Of a stretch of DNA of 33,484 nt, positions 14,633 through 21,921 are shown piece after piece. The stretch is from positions 1 to 33,484 of the forward strand of contig RGVP01000009.1 of assembly GCA_010027235.1 (NCBI GenBank), given 5' to 3'. The stretch comes from a bacterium. Lineage in GTDB: Bacteria; Verrucomicrobiota; Verrucomicrobiia; Opitutales; Opitutaceae. The notes beneath the pieces are model-generated. The model worked only from the letters and a program-made list of their open reading frames with translations, was not told the DNA's origin and did no database searches. The position numbers were made by a program, and so were the translations under genes. The first letter of the stretch is position 1, and each line of letters begins with the position of its first letter.

Positions 14633-15133
14633 ATGCTCCCCGAATGGAAACCCGCGCTCGATGCCCTGATTGGCGCCCGCCACGGCGGCCGGATCGAACA
14701 CCTCGCGCCCGCGCTGCGCGAGCTCGACCGCCGCTACCCCAACGTGCCCGAGATTGCAGCCGAGCTCGGCTACACCCTCGCCGCGCAGGACGCGCTGCCC
14801 GAGGCCCTCGCCGCCTACGAACGCGCGCTCGCCCTCGGCCTCCCTTCGCCCGCAGATCAGGCCAACACCCTCGCCGGTCACGCCATATGCCTGCTCCGGC
14901 TAGGCAAAGCGGTGGAGGCGGCACAAGCCTTGGATTCCGCACGGATCCAGTTTCCCGATCACTCCGAGTTCACCGCCTACCTCGCCCTCGCCCGCCATCA
15001 AGCCGGGGCCACGTCGGAAGGATTCGCGCTGCTGCTGGGGCTGCTGCTGGAGACCAGCGAAGACCTCGGCCTAAGCGCCCACCAGCGCACCCTCCGCGCC
15101 TTGCTCGCGCCGACTCCGGCTGACGCCGTTTAG
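14633..15133 (+). CDS. TPR-type repeat protein
   Basis: From the ATG at 14633 the product is 166 residues. An upstream TTG at 14582 would add 17 residues without domain content. Repeats with the TPR pattern are visible: EIAAELGYTLAAQDALPEALAAYERALALG (about 40-70), ANTLAGHAICLLRLGKAVEAAQALDSARIQFP, and FTAYLALARHQAG. TPR domains are helical scaffolds for protein binding; no partner can be named. There is no signal peptide or membrane segment. Its stop codon overlaps the stop of the facing TPR gene. Confidence 0.7.
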   Translation: MLPEWKPALDALIGARHGGRIEHLAPALRELDRRYPNVPEIAAELGYTLAAQDALPEALAAYERALALGLPSPADQANTLAGHAICLLRLGKAVEAAQALDSARIQFPDHSEFTAYLALARHQAGATSEGFALLLGLLLETSEDLGLSAHQRTLRALLAPTPADAV

Positions 15134-15600
15134 CGCAAGGGAGCCAGGTCGGGATCGGTCCTGGCCAGTTCTGCAAAGCTAGGATCAAGCCGGACCGAGC
15201 CGGCAAGATAGGCCCGAGCGATGTCGAGATGGCCGAGCTGGGCCTCATAGCAGGCGAGGTTAAAATGTATGGTCGCCTCGCGTGGGTGCAGCGTCAGCCC
15301 CCGCCAGAGGATCTCCCGCGCCGCCGCCAGACTATCACCCCGCCGGGTCGCGTAAGCGCGCTGGATCCAGTGGCTGGCGTCTCGTGGCTCGCGCTCGCAC
15401 AAGTCCCGGGCGAGCCCCGCCGCGGCGACCCACGCCGCGCGGGCGAGCTCGAGCCCGAGCCGCAGTTTCAAAACCGGCAGGGCTTCGTTCTCTTCCGGCG
15501 GCAAGTCGGCCAGTTCCTCCGCCGCCTGCTTCGCAAGCCCGAGCATGAGATAGCCCTCGGCATAGGACAAACGACGGACCGTGGCCGGGGAGAGATGCAT
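15130..15600 (-). CDS. TPR-type repeat protein, convergent with its neighbour
   Basis: The product has 156 residues with helix-turn-helix repeats: YAEGYLMLGLAKQAAEELADLP (about 12-34), SHWIQRAYATRRGDSLAAAREILWRGLTLHP and IHFNLACYEAQLGHLDIARAYLAGSVRLDP (about 110-140), the latter a near-consensus TPR. It is a soluble protein with no visible signal peptide. It ends four bases inside the convergent TPR gene (overlap 15130-15133), so the two transcripts must overlap. The function is unknown. Confidence 0.72.
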   Translation of the reverse strand: MHLSPATVRRLSYAEGYLMLGLAKQAAEELADLPPEENEALPVLKLRLGLELARAAWVAAAGLARDLCEREPRDASHWIQRAYATRRGDSLAAAREILWRGLTLHPREATIHFNLACYEAQLGHLDIARAYLAGSVRLDPSFAELARTDPDLAPLR

Positions 15601-15670
15601 CGCGGCACCAAGCGAAACATGAATCCAGCCGCGTCAAGACCCGCGCCGCCTCTATTCGCAGCCCAAAAGC

Positions 15671-15707
15671 AAAAAGCCTCAGAGCCCTTACGGGTCCGAG
15701 GCTTTTT
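15671..15707 (-). terminator. Intrinsic terminator of tRNA-Gly
   Basis: AAAAAGCCTC (15671-15680) is complementary to GAGGCTTTTT (15698-15707). On the minus strand the stem is followed by a T-run, directly behind the tRNA gene. The symmetry means it could also act on plus-strand transcripts. Confidence 0.8.
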
Positions 15708-15715
15708 ATCTAAAA

Positions 15716-15791
<76 letters not shown>

Positions 15792-15860
15792 GTGAGAAGG
15801 ATGGAGAAAAGGGGGCGCGGCGGCAGGGTCAACAGGTTTCTTAAAACCGATGCAGATTTT

Positions 15861-16736
15861 TTAGCGGACGTTCTCCAACTCGAATACCAGCTGGTTCCTC
15901 GTCTGGACCGGCAAGGGCACCACGCCCGCCTTGAGGAGAGTCGGGGCTGTCTCATCGGCCAGAAGGTGACGGATGAGAAAATTTAGGCGCTTGGCGTCGG
16001 TCTTGCGAAAAACCAAGCGCACCGGTAAGCGCAGCGGGTAATCACCCGTGTGGAGGTTCTCCGACGTCGGGCCGTAGGCCACGTCGCGCTCGCCTTTGGC
16101 CACCAGCAGGACCTTGAGCGGGCCGCCTTCCTCGGGCGGCGAGGGTAGCAACGCGATACCACCTTCCTCGCCCCCGATGCGCGCGGTGGCGCTGGCGACG
16201 TCCTTAAACTGGACTACGGTTGACTTGAGATCGGGGGTCTTAAGCACCTCGTAGCGGAAAAGATCCACCGCCAGGCCGCCACGCCGGCTCACCGCAACCG
16301 CGGTGATACCACGCACGCCCCACGAACCGGTGACGCCCAGCTCGCTCCAGCGTTTGATGTTGGTCACCTCCGAGGCGCCGAAAACGCCTGCCAGCTGACC
16401 GAAATGAATTTGGCTGAGCGGCACCGTGGCCGGCACCGCCACCACCGTGGTGAGATAACCCACAATCGAGTTAACAAACTCCGGACCGGGCGGGGTGTCC
16501 TCGGACCCCAACACCACCAGCGCCAGATCGGCGCCGCCAGCCTGCAAAGTCTCCATACCGAGGCGACTGCCCCGCAGCTCGATCGCGAGACGTAATTCGT
16601 TCACCGCAGCGAAGGCCTTTAGCTCCGGCCCGAGCGTATCGGCGACCAGATCTGAGCCAACCAGGCGGATCGGCTCGGCAGACAAGAGGGCGAGAGGGCT
16701 CAGTAAGCAACAGAGTAGGGCAACGGCGCGCTTCAT
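15861..16736 (-). CDS. PstS-like periplasmic substrate-binding protein
   Basis: The 291-residue product begins with a signal peptide (MKRAVALLCCLLSPLALLSA, cleavage probably before EP). The mature part starts IRLVGSDLVADTLGPELKAF, the strand-loop pattern of PBP-like phosphate-binding proteins (usually GSxT). Further family features are IELRGSRLGMETLQAGGADLALV, the hinge region VVAVPATVPLSQIHFGQLAGVF and a C-terminal YPLRLPVRLVFRK segment, common in PstS-type proteins. The ligand cannot be assigned, and no permease or ATPase genes are adjacent. It lies behind an NtrC-type regulator with a sigma54-like element in between, which suggests regulated expression. Confidence 0.8.
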   Translation of the reverse strand: MKRAVALLCCLLSPLALLSAEPIRLVGSDLVADTLGPELKAFAAVNELRLAIELRGSRLGMETLQAGGADLALVVLGSEDTPPGPEFVNSIVGYLTTVVAVPATVPLSQIHFGQLAGVFGASEVTNIKRWSELGVTGSWGVRGITAVAVSRRGGLAVDLFRYEVLKTPDLKSTVVQFKDVASATARIGGEEGGIALLPSPPEEGGPLKVLLVAKGERDVAYGPTSENLHTGDYPLRLPVRLVFRKTDAKRLNFLIRHLLADETAPTLLKAGVVPLPVQTRNQLVFELENVR

Positions 16737-16772
16737 AGGGTGCCATAGTCGTGTCCGGCTGGGCCGATGCAG

Positions 16773-16788
16773 GCAAACGCAAACCCAA
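16773..16788 (-). promoter_or_regulatory. Sigma54-like -24/-12 promoter ahead of the binding-protein gene
   Basis: On the minus strand TGG (16787-16785) and TTTGC (16777-16773) have exactly the GG-N10-GC spacing of sigma54 promoters, about 40 bases upstream of the ATG at 16736. The flanking consensus (CAC after GG) is not kept, so the match covers the near-invariant positions only. An imperfect inverted repeat (AGGCAAACGC at 16771-16780, GCGCTTGCCT at 16794-16803) overlaps it. The upstream neighbour encodes a sigma54 activator. Confidence 0.35.
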
Positions 16789-16841
16789 GCGATGCGCTTG
16801 CCTCAGCCATCCCTCAGCCCGCCGCCACCACCGCGCACAGC

Positions 16842-18260
16842 TTAATCCAGCGTATCAAGCTCCGGCCAAACGGCCAGCTTGCGGTGGAGCGTGCGCCGGC
16901 TGATGCCCATCAGGTGGGCTGCCTGCGTGCGGTTACCGCGGGCCTTGATCAGGGCCTCGCGGAGCAGGCGTTTTTCATTCTCCTCGACCGAGAGGGAGGG
17001 GCCTGAGGGGCCGGGTAGAGCGAGCAAGGGGGCCTTGGCCGTCAAGGCCAGTGCCGGCGCAGCGCTCCCCTGCCCCGCATAGCCCTGCCACTCGGCGCGG
17101 TAACGCGGATCCAAATCGTATTCGCTGAGGTTGGCTCCGCGGTGCATGACGACTGCATTCTCACAAAAATTCCGCAGCTCGCGGATATTACCCGGCCAGC
17201 GGTAGGCGCAGAGCGTGCGCAAGGCACCGGGCTCGAGGCGGGGCGGGGCCACGCCGTTTTCCTTGGCAAAAAAGATCAGGTAATGCGCCAGCAGCAAGGG
17301 TATGTCGTCCGGGCGGTCACGCAGCGGCGGCATGGTCAGGCGCACCACATTGAGACGGAAAAAGAGATCCTCACGGAACTTGCCCTCCCCGACCATGCGT
17401 TCGAGGTGGCGGTTGGTGGCGGCGACCAGGCGAACGTCGAGCGAGATAGGTTTACTGCCACCGACCCGCTCGATCGAGCGCGTCTCCAAAAATCGCAGCA
17501 GCTTCACCTGCGTGCTTGCGGTGATCTCACCGATCTCGTCCAGAAAGAGCGTGCCGCCATCGGCGGATTCGAAGCGCCCTACCCGCCGCTCACTGGCACC
17601 GGTGAAGGCCCCGCGTTCATGGCCGAAGAGCTCGCTCTCGAGCAAGTTTTCCGAAAGCGCAGCGCAGTGCACCGCCACAAAGGGTCCGCGGGCGCGGGGG
17701 CCGGCCTGGTGCAGGGCTTGGGCGATGAGCTCCTTGCCCGTGCCGCTCTCGCCCTCAATCAGGATGGTGGCGCGCGACGGTGCCACGAGGCGGACCTTGT
17801 CAACCAAGTCACACAAGGGCGCCGAGTGGCCGACGAGGCCGTCAAAACTGAACTTCTCGTCCAACCGTTCGTGGAGTTGCTTTACCTCGATCTCGAGCGT
17901 CTTGGTCTTCAGCGCGCGCTGCAGCAGCACCTCGAGTTGTTCGATGTTGACCGGCTTGGTCAGGAAATCGACCGCGCCCCGCTTCATCGCCTCGACCGCC
18001 GTGTCCACGCTACCGTAGGCCGTCATCATAATAACGGCCGGGCGGTGCGGGAGGGCGAGGGCCTTATCGATGACCTTCAGGCCGGATTTGCCCGGCATCC
18101 GCAGGTCGGTGAGCACGACGTCAAAGGGCTGGGCCTCTAAAAGATTAAAAGCCTCGTCCGCATTGGCCGCGATCGAGACGTCGTAGTCTTCTTCCAAGGC
18201 CTGACGCAGGCCTTCACGGGAATGCTTCTCGTCATCGACGATCAAAACGCTGGGCAACAT
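16842..18260 (-). CDS. Sigma54-dependent response regulator, NtrC family
   Basis: The protein has 472 residues from ATG 18260 (a GTG at 18266 is also possible). The receiver domain (1-120) has phospho-acceptor D52, T80 and K102. The AAA+ activator domain (about 138-375) has Walker A GESGTGKE (170-177), the sigma54-contact loop GAFTGA (217-222), a Walker B segment GGTLFLDEIGE and the arginine-finger region LFFRLNVV. After an Ala/Pro-rich linker, a Fis-type helix-turn-helix closes the protein (ALIKARGNRTQAAHLMGISRRTLHRKL). Such proteins remodel sigma54 polymerase at -24/-12 promoters. It follows the PAS kinase on the same strand, a standard two-component pair. Confidence 0.95.
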   Translation of the reverse strand: MLPSVLIVDDEKHSREGLRQALEEDYDVSIAANADEAFNLLEAQPFDVVLTDLRMPGKSGLKVIDKALALPHRPAVIMMTAYGSVDTAVEAMKRGAVDFLTKPVNIEQLEVLLQRALKTKTLEIEVKQLHERLDEKFSFDGLVGHSAPLCDLVDKVRLVAPSRATILIEGESGTGKELIAQALHQAGPRARGPFVAVHCAALSENLLESELFGHERGAFTGASERRVGRFESADGGTLFLDEIGEITASTQVKLLRFLETRSIERVGGSKPISLDVRLVAATNRHLERMVGEGKFREDLFFRLNVVRLTMPPLRDRPDDIPLLLAHYLIFFAKENGVAPPRLEPGALRTLCAYRWPGNIRELRNFCENAVVMHRGANLSEYDLDPRYRAEWQGYAGQGSAAPALALTAKAPLLALPGPSGPSLSVEENEKRLLREALIKARGNRTQAAHLMGISRRTLHRKLAVWPELDTLD

Positions 18261-18365
18261 GACCACCCAGCACGCCGCACCTTCCCCGCTGGGTCAAGCC
18301 GCACAGCGCCATTTCGGCACACTTTGACCATGAATTAGAGGGGGCGGTGCGAAACCTTGGCGGCC

Positions 18366-19556
18366 TCAAGAGCGCAGCAGGCGCACACGGCGTTGTTTAA
18401 GCGGGAACTGCAGGGTAACGGTCGTGCCCCGATGGGAATCGCTCTCGACCACGATCTGCCCGCCATGCTCGCGCAGGATGCGCTGCACCACCATCATGCC
18501 AAGGCCGTGGCCGCCGGGTTTGGTGGTGTGGTAGGGCTCGAAAAGGCGGGCGAGGTGCTCGGGCTTGATCCCGCTGCCGGTATCGGCAAAGGCGAGGAGG
18601 AGGTATTGCTCGTCGACGCGCGCGGTGATGCGCAGGTGCCCCCCCGGCTGCATCGCCTCGGCGGCGTTTTTTATGACGTTAAAAAACACCTGCTTCACTT
18701 GATCGCGGTCGGCGCGGACCAGGGGGAGACCCGCAGCGGTGGTCACCTCGACCTGAATGCCGCGGTCAGCCAGCTCGCGCTCCTGAAAACTCAACACCTC
18801 GGCGAGCACGTCCGTCAGTCGGGTGTCGGCGAGGTCGGGTGGCCGCGGGCGGATGGCCTGTAGAAAGTTCGCGATGATGCCATCGAGACGAGCGACCTCG
18901 CCTTGGCAGACACGCAGCGAATCAGCCAGGCCAGCGGCGTCCTTTTTATCCAGGCCCCGCAGTTTGCGCAGCCGCCGCTCGACCAGTTGGAGCTGGATGG
19001 TGAGGGAGTTGAGCGGATTCCCCAGCTCGTGGGCCACGCCGGCGGCGAGCAAGACGATGGACGCCACCCGCTCGCTCTCGATGCGCTGGTCGGTATCGAG
19101 TTTGTCCCGGGTCAAATCGGTGAGGACTACCGCGAAGCGCCGGGCATCGCCAGTGAAAGCGGGCGCGGCGGCGGCTCCGGGCGAGTCGAAAGGCACGAGG
19201 TAAAGGCGGACGGTGCGCGGCTCAGGGTAGCTCAGCTCGATCTCGCGGGTGAGGCTGCTGGCGTTGGCGAGGGCGGGGCCGAGGAGGGCCTGCAGACCGG
19301 GCACCAGGCGCCAGAGCGTGGGCGCGGCGGAGTCGGCCTCTTTCAAGCCAAGGAGGCGGTGCGCGGCGGCGTTGGCGTAGGCGATTTCGCCATCAGCATC
19401 AACCACCAGCACACCTTCCTGGAGGACATTAAAAACCCGCTCAAACAACCCGCGCTCGCGGCCAAGACGCTGAGCGAGGGTCGCGAGGGTGGGTGCGTCG
19501 AGGGTTTCTAGCCGCTCGAGCATGCGTTCCAGGGAACTGGGTTTCTTCACCGCCAC
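18366..19556 (-). CDS. PAS-domain sensor histidine kinase, NtrB-like
   Basis: The 396-residue cytoplasmic protein has no membrane segments. A PAS domain (about 38-150) contains VFNVLQEGVLVVDADGEIAYANAAAHRLLG. The HisKA domain carries H176 in AAGVAHELGNPLNSL. The HATPase domain has N-box FNVIKNAAEAM, G1 FADTGSGI, the F-box LFEPYHTTK and G2 GHGLGMMVV. The soluble PAS-HisKA-HATPase layout and the adjacent sigma54 activator make this an NtrB-type kinase sensing an intracellular signal. The gap to the regulator gene is 105 bases. Confidence 0.93.
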   Translation of the reverse strand: MAVKKPSSLERMLERLETLDAPTLATLAQRLGRERGLFERVFNVLQEGVLVVDADGEIAYANAAAHRLLGLKEADSAAPTLWRLVPGLQALLGPALANASSLTREIELSYPEPRTVRLYLVPFDSPGAAAAPAFTGDARRFAVVLTDLTRDKLDTDQRIESERVASIVLLAAGVAHELGNPLNSLTIQLQLVERRLRKLRGLDKKDAAGLADSLRVCQGEVARLDGIIANFLQAIRPRPPDLADTRLTDVLAEVLSFQERELADRGIQVEVTTAAGLPLVRADRDQVKQVFFNVIKNAAEAMQPGGHLRITARVDEQYLLLAFADTGSGIKPEHLARLFEPYHTTKPGGHGLGMMVVQRILREHGGQIVVESDSHRGTTVTLQFPLKQRRVRLLRS

Positions 19557-19616
19557 GGGTTGGATGTGAGGCCTCGGCGCGCGCTTGGCAACGCGGGGCT
19601 GGAGGCGATGTCCGGT

Positions 19617-21857
19617 TCAGCAGAGGTTCACCGGATCGACGTCGAGCACTTGGATAAGGTCGTCGGGCCACTCGAAGCCGGCGCGCAGGCGGGTTAACTC
19701 GGCCACGATGCCGGTCACGGGGGCGTTGCAAAAATACCAGAGCTGCCAGCGATACTCGTCTTGAATCTTCTCTATCGGGGCGGCGGCCGGCCCCATCAGC
19801 GCAACCTTGTCCTTGAGCGACTCCTCGACGCGTTTTTTCCACTGCTCGGCGTAGAAACGGAGCTTTTCGGGATTTGGACCACGAAAAAGATGGTGCAACA
19901 AATGCCGCGAGGGCGGGTAGCCGAAATCCCGCCGCACCTTGAGCTCGGCCTGGGCGAAACCGACAAAATCGGCGTGACGCGAAAACTGGATCGCACCCGC
20001 CTCGGGCGTAAAGGTCTGCACCATCACCTCGCCGGCTCGATCGCCGCGCCCGGCCCGCCCCGCCACCTGCACGAGGAGCTGGAAGGTGCGCTCGTTGGCG
20101 CGGAAATCGGGCACGTGCATGGAGAGGTCGGCGTCCACCAACCCCACGAGGGTGACGTTCGGGAAATCGAGCCCCTTGGCGATCATCTGGGTGCCGACCA
20201 GAATATCGATGCGACCGGCGCGAAAGGTGGAGAGGATTTCCCGGAAGCGGTTTTTTTTACTCATCGTATCGGTGTCGATCCGCTCGATCCGGGCCTTGGG
20301 CAGGAAACGCCGCACCGCTTCCTCCACGCGCTGGGTGCCAGTGCCGCGCCATTTGATCTCGGGCGAAGCGCAAGCCGGACAGCGGGCGGGTGCGCCACGC
20401 TGGTGCCCGCAGAGGTGACAGCGCAACGTCTCGTCGGTGCGGTGGTAGGTCATGGTGACGCTGCAATGCGGGCACTCCTCGGCGTGGCCGCACTTACGGC
20501 ACTGCATCGCCGACGAATAACCGCGGCGGTTAATAAAAAGAATAGACTGCTCGCGCTTGCTGAGGCGGTCGTGCAAAGCATCGATCAGACGGCGCGAGAG
20601 CGTGACCGCGCCGCGCTGCTTCATCGCCTCCACGCGCATATCCACGACGTCGATGAAGGGCAGTTTGCGATCGTCGATGCGCTTGGTGAGCCGGAGCAGC
20701 CCGTATTTGCCCGCCTCGGCGTTGGCCCAGGATTCGAGGGAAGGGGTGGCAGAACCCAGCAGGCAAACCGCACCGCAGAGCTTGGCGCGGTAGATCGCAG
20801 TATCCCGCCCATGGTAGCGCGGAGTCTCGTCCTGCTTGTAGGCCGGCTCATGCTCCTCATCGACGACGATGAGCCGCAGATTTTGCACCGGGGCGAAAAC
20901 CGCCGAGCGCGCGCCCACCACCACGCGCGCCTCCCCGGTAGCCAGTGCCAGCCAGCCGTCGAGCCGCTCGCCCTCGCTCAGCGAACTGTGCCAGACGACG
21001 GCCCGGTGATCGGGCGCGATGGCCTCCAAGCGCGAGCGCAGGCGCGCCACGGTCTGCGGAGTGAGCGCGACTTCGGGCACCAGAAAAGCCACGCCCCCAC
21101 CGGCCGCGAGGGTCTCCTGAATAGCGCGCAAGTAGACCTCGGTCTTGCCCGAACCGGTGACGCCGAAAAGCAGCCGCACCGCGAAGCCGCCCGCCTTTAC
21201 GTCCACCGCGAGGGCATCGACCGCCGCCTGTTGCTCGTCGTTAAGCGCATGGGGCCGGGCGGCGACATGTTCGCCCGCCGCATGGTCGTCGTCGTAGGCG
21301 ATGCGCTCAACCCGACGCGCCTCCTCGCGCACCAGCCCGCGTTCGACCAGTCCGGTGATTGTGGCGGCAGAGACCGCGAGCCGGTCAAGCACCAGGGCCT
21401 TGGCGACCGCGCGCGGCTGGGAACGCAGAAACGCGTAAACCCGCGCCTGCGCCGGGGCGCGTTTAGTCAGCACGGCCTGTTCCTCGGGTGAGAGTTCGCG
21501 CGCGACCGCGAGGAGTTTCTCCTGTTTTAGCGCGGCGGCCTTGCGCACCGCGCCCGGTAGCATGGTCTCGATAATGCCATCAAGCGGCGCGGCGTAGTAG
21601 GTGCTCATCCACTTCGCCAGCCTCAGGAGATCGGGCGGCATGGCCGGAAAGGGGTAGACCAACCCGGCAAGCGGCTTGCAGCGCGCGACCGGAAAATCCT
21701 TCGGCTCGGAAAACTCGGCCACGATGCCGAGGTGAAAGCGGTTGACGATGGGGATGCGCACCAGCGAGCCCACCTGCAACTGCGCGCGCAACGAGACCGG
21801 CACCTGATAGTGCAGGAGCTTGTCGAAACCCGCGAGGGGATGCACGCCGACGGTCAT
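19617..21857 (-). CDS. priA: Primosomal protein N' (PriA helicase)
   Basis: The 746-residue product, from ATG 21857, begins VGVHPLAGFDKLLHYQVP, the PriA 3'-DNA-binding domain start. The frame is open further upstream but that part is not PriA-like. The helicase core has Walker A GVTGSGKTE (K238), the DEEH box (333-336) followed by PAYKQDETPRYHGRD, and a zinc-binding module with CRKCGH, CPHC, CHLCGH and CPAC (about 450-500), all four Cys pairs present. Later motifs GTQMIAKGLDFPNVTLVG and QVAGRAGRGDRAGEV are intact. PriA restarts stalled replication forks. It lies 64 bases behind an unrecognised gene. Confidence 0.96.
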   Translation of the reverse strand: MTVGVHPLAGFDKLLHYQVPVSLRAQLQVGSLVRIPIVNRFHLGIVAEFSEPKDFPVARCKPLAGLVYPFPAMPPDLLRLAKWMSTYYAAPLDGIIETMLPGAVRKAAALKQEKLLAVARELSPEEQAVLTKRAPAQARVYAFLRSQPRAVAKALVLDRLAVSAATITGLVERGLVREEARRVERIAYDDDHAAGEHVAARPHALNDEQQAAVDALAVDVKAGGFAVRLLFGVTGSGKTEVYLRAIQETLAAGGGVAFLVPEVALTPQTVARLRSRLEAIAPDHRAVVWHSSLSEGERLDGWLALATGEARVVVGARSAVFAPVQNLRLIVVDEEHEPAYKQDETPRYHGRDTAIYRAKLCGAVCLLGSATPSLESWANAEAGKYGLLRLTKRIDDRKLPFIDVVDMRVEAMKQRGAVTLSRRLIDALHDRLSKREQSILFINRRGYSSAMQCRKCGHAEECPHCSVTMTYHRTDETLRCHLCGHQRGAPARCPACASPEIKWRGTGTQRVEEAVRRFLPKARIERIDTDTMSKKNRFREILSTFRAGRIDILVGTQMIAKGLDFPNVTLVGLVDADLSMHVPDFRANERTFQLLVQVAGRAGRGDRAGEVMVQTFTPEAGAIQFSRHADFVGFAQAELKVRRDFGYPPSRHLLHHLFRGPNPEKLRFYAEQWKKRVEESLKDKVALMGPAAAPIEKIQDEYRWQLWYFCNAPVTGIVAELTRLRAGFEWPDDLIQVLDVDPVNLC

Positions 21858-21921
21858 GGAGCAGACCTTTGAAGGCAGGTGCGCGGCGGCGGTGCGAACG
21901 GATTTTTCCAGCTCGCCGTGC

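Noticed and set aside
19761-21491. A 576-codon open frame antisense to priA
   Set aside because: It lies wholly inside priA and has a His/Gly/Arg-rich composition typical of shadow frames.
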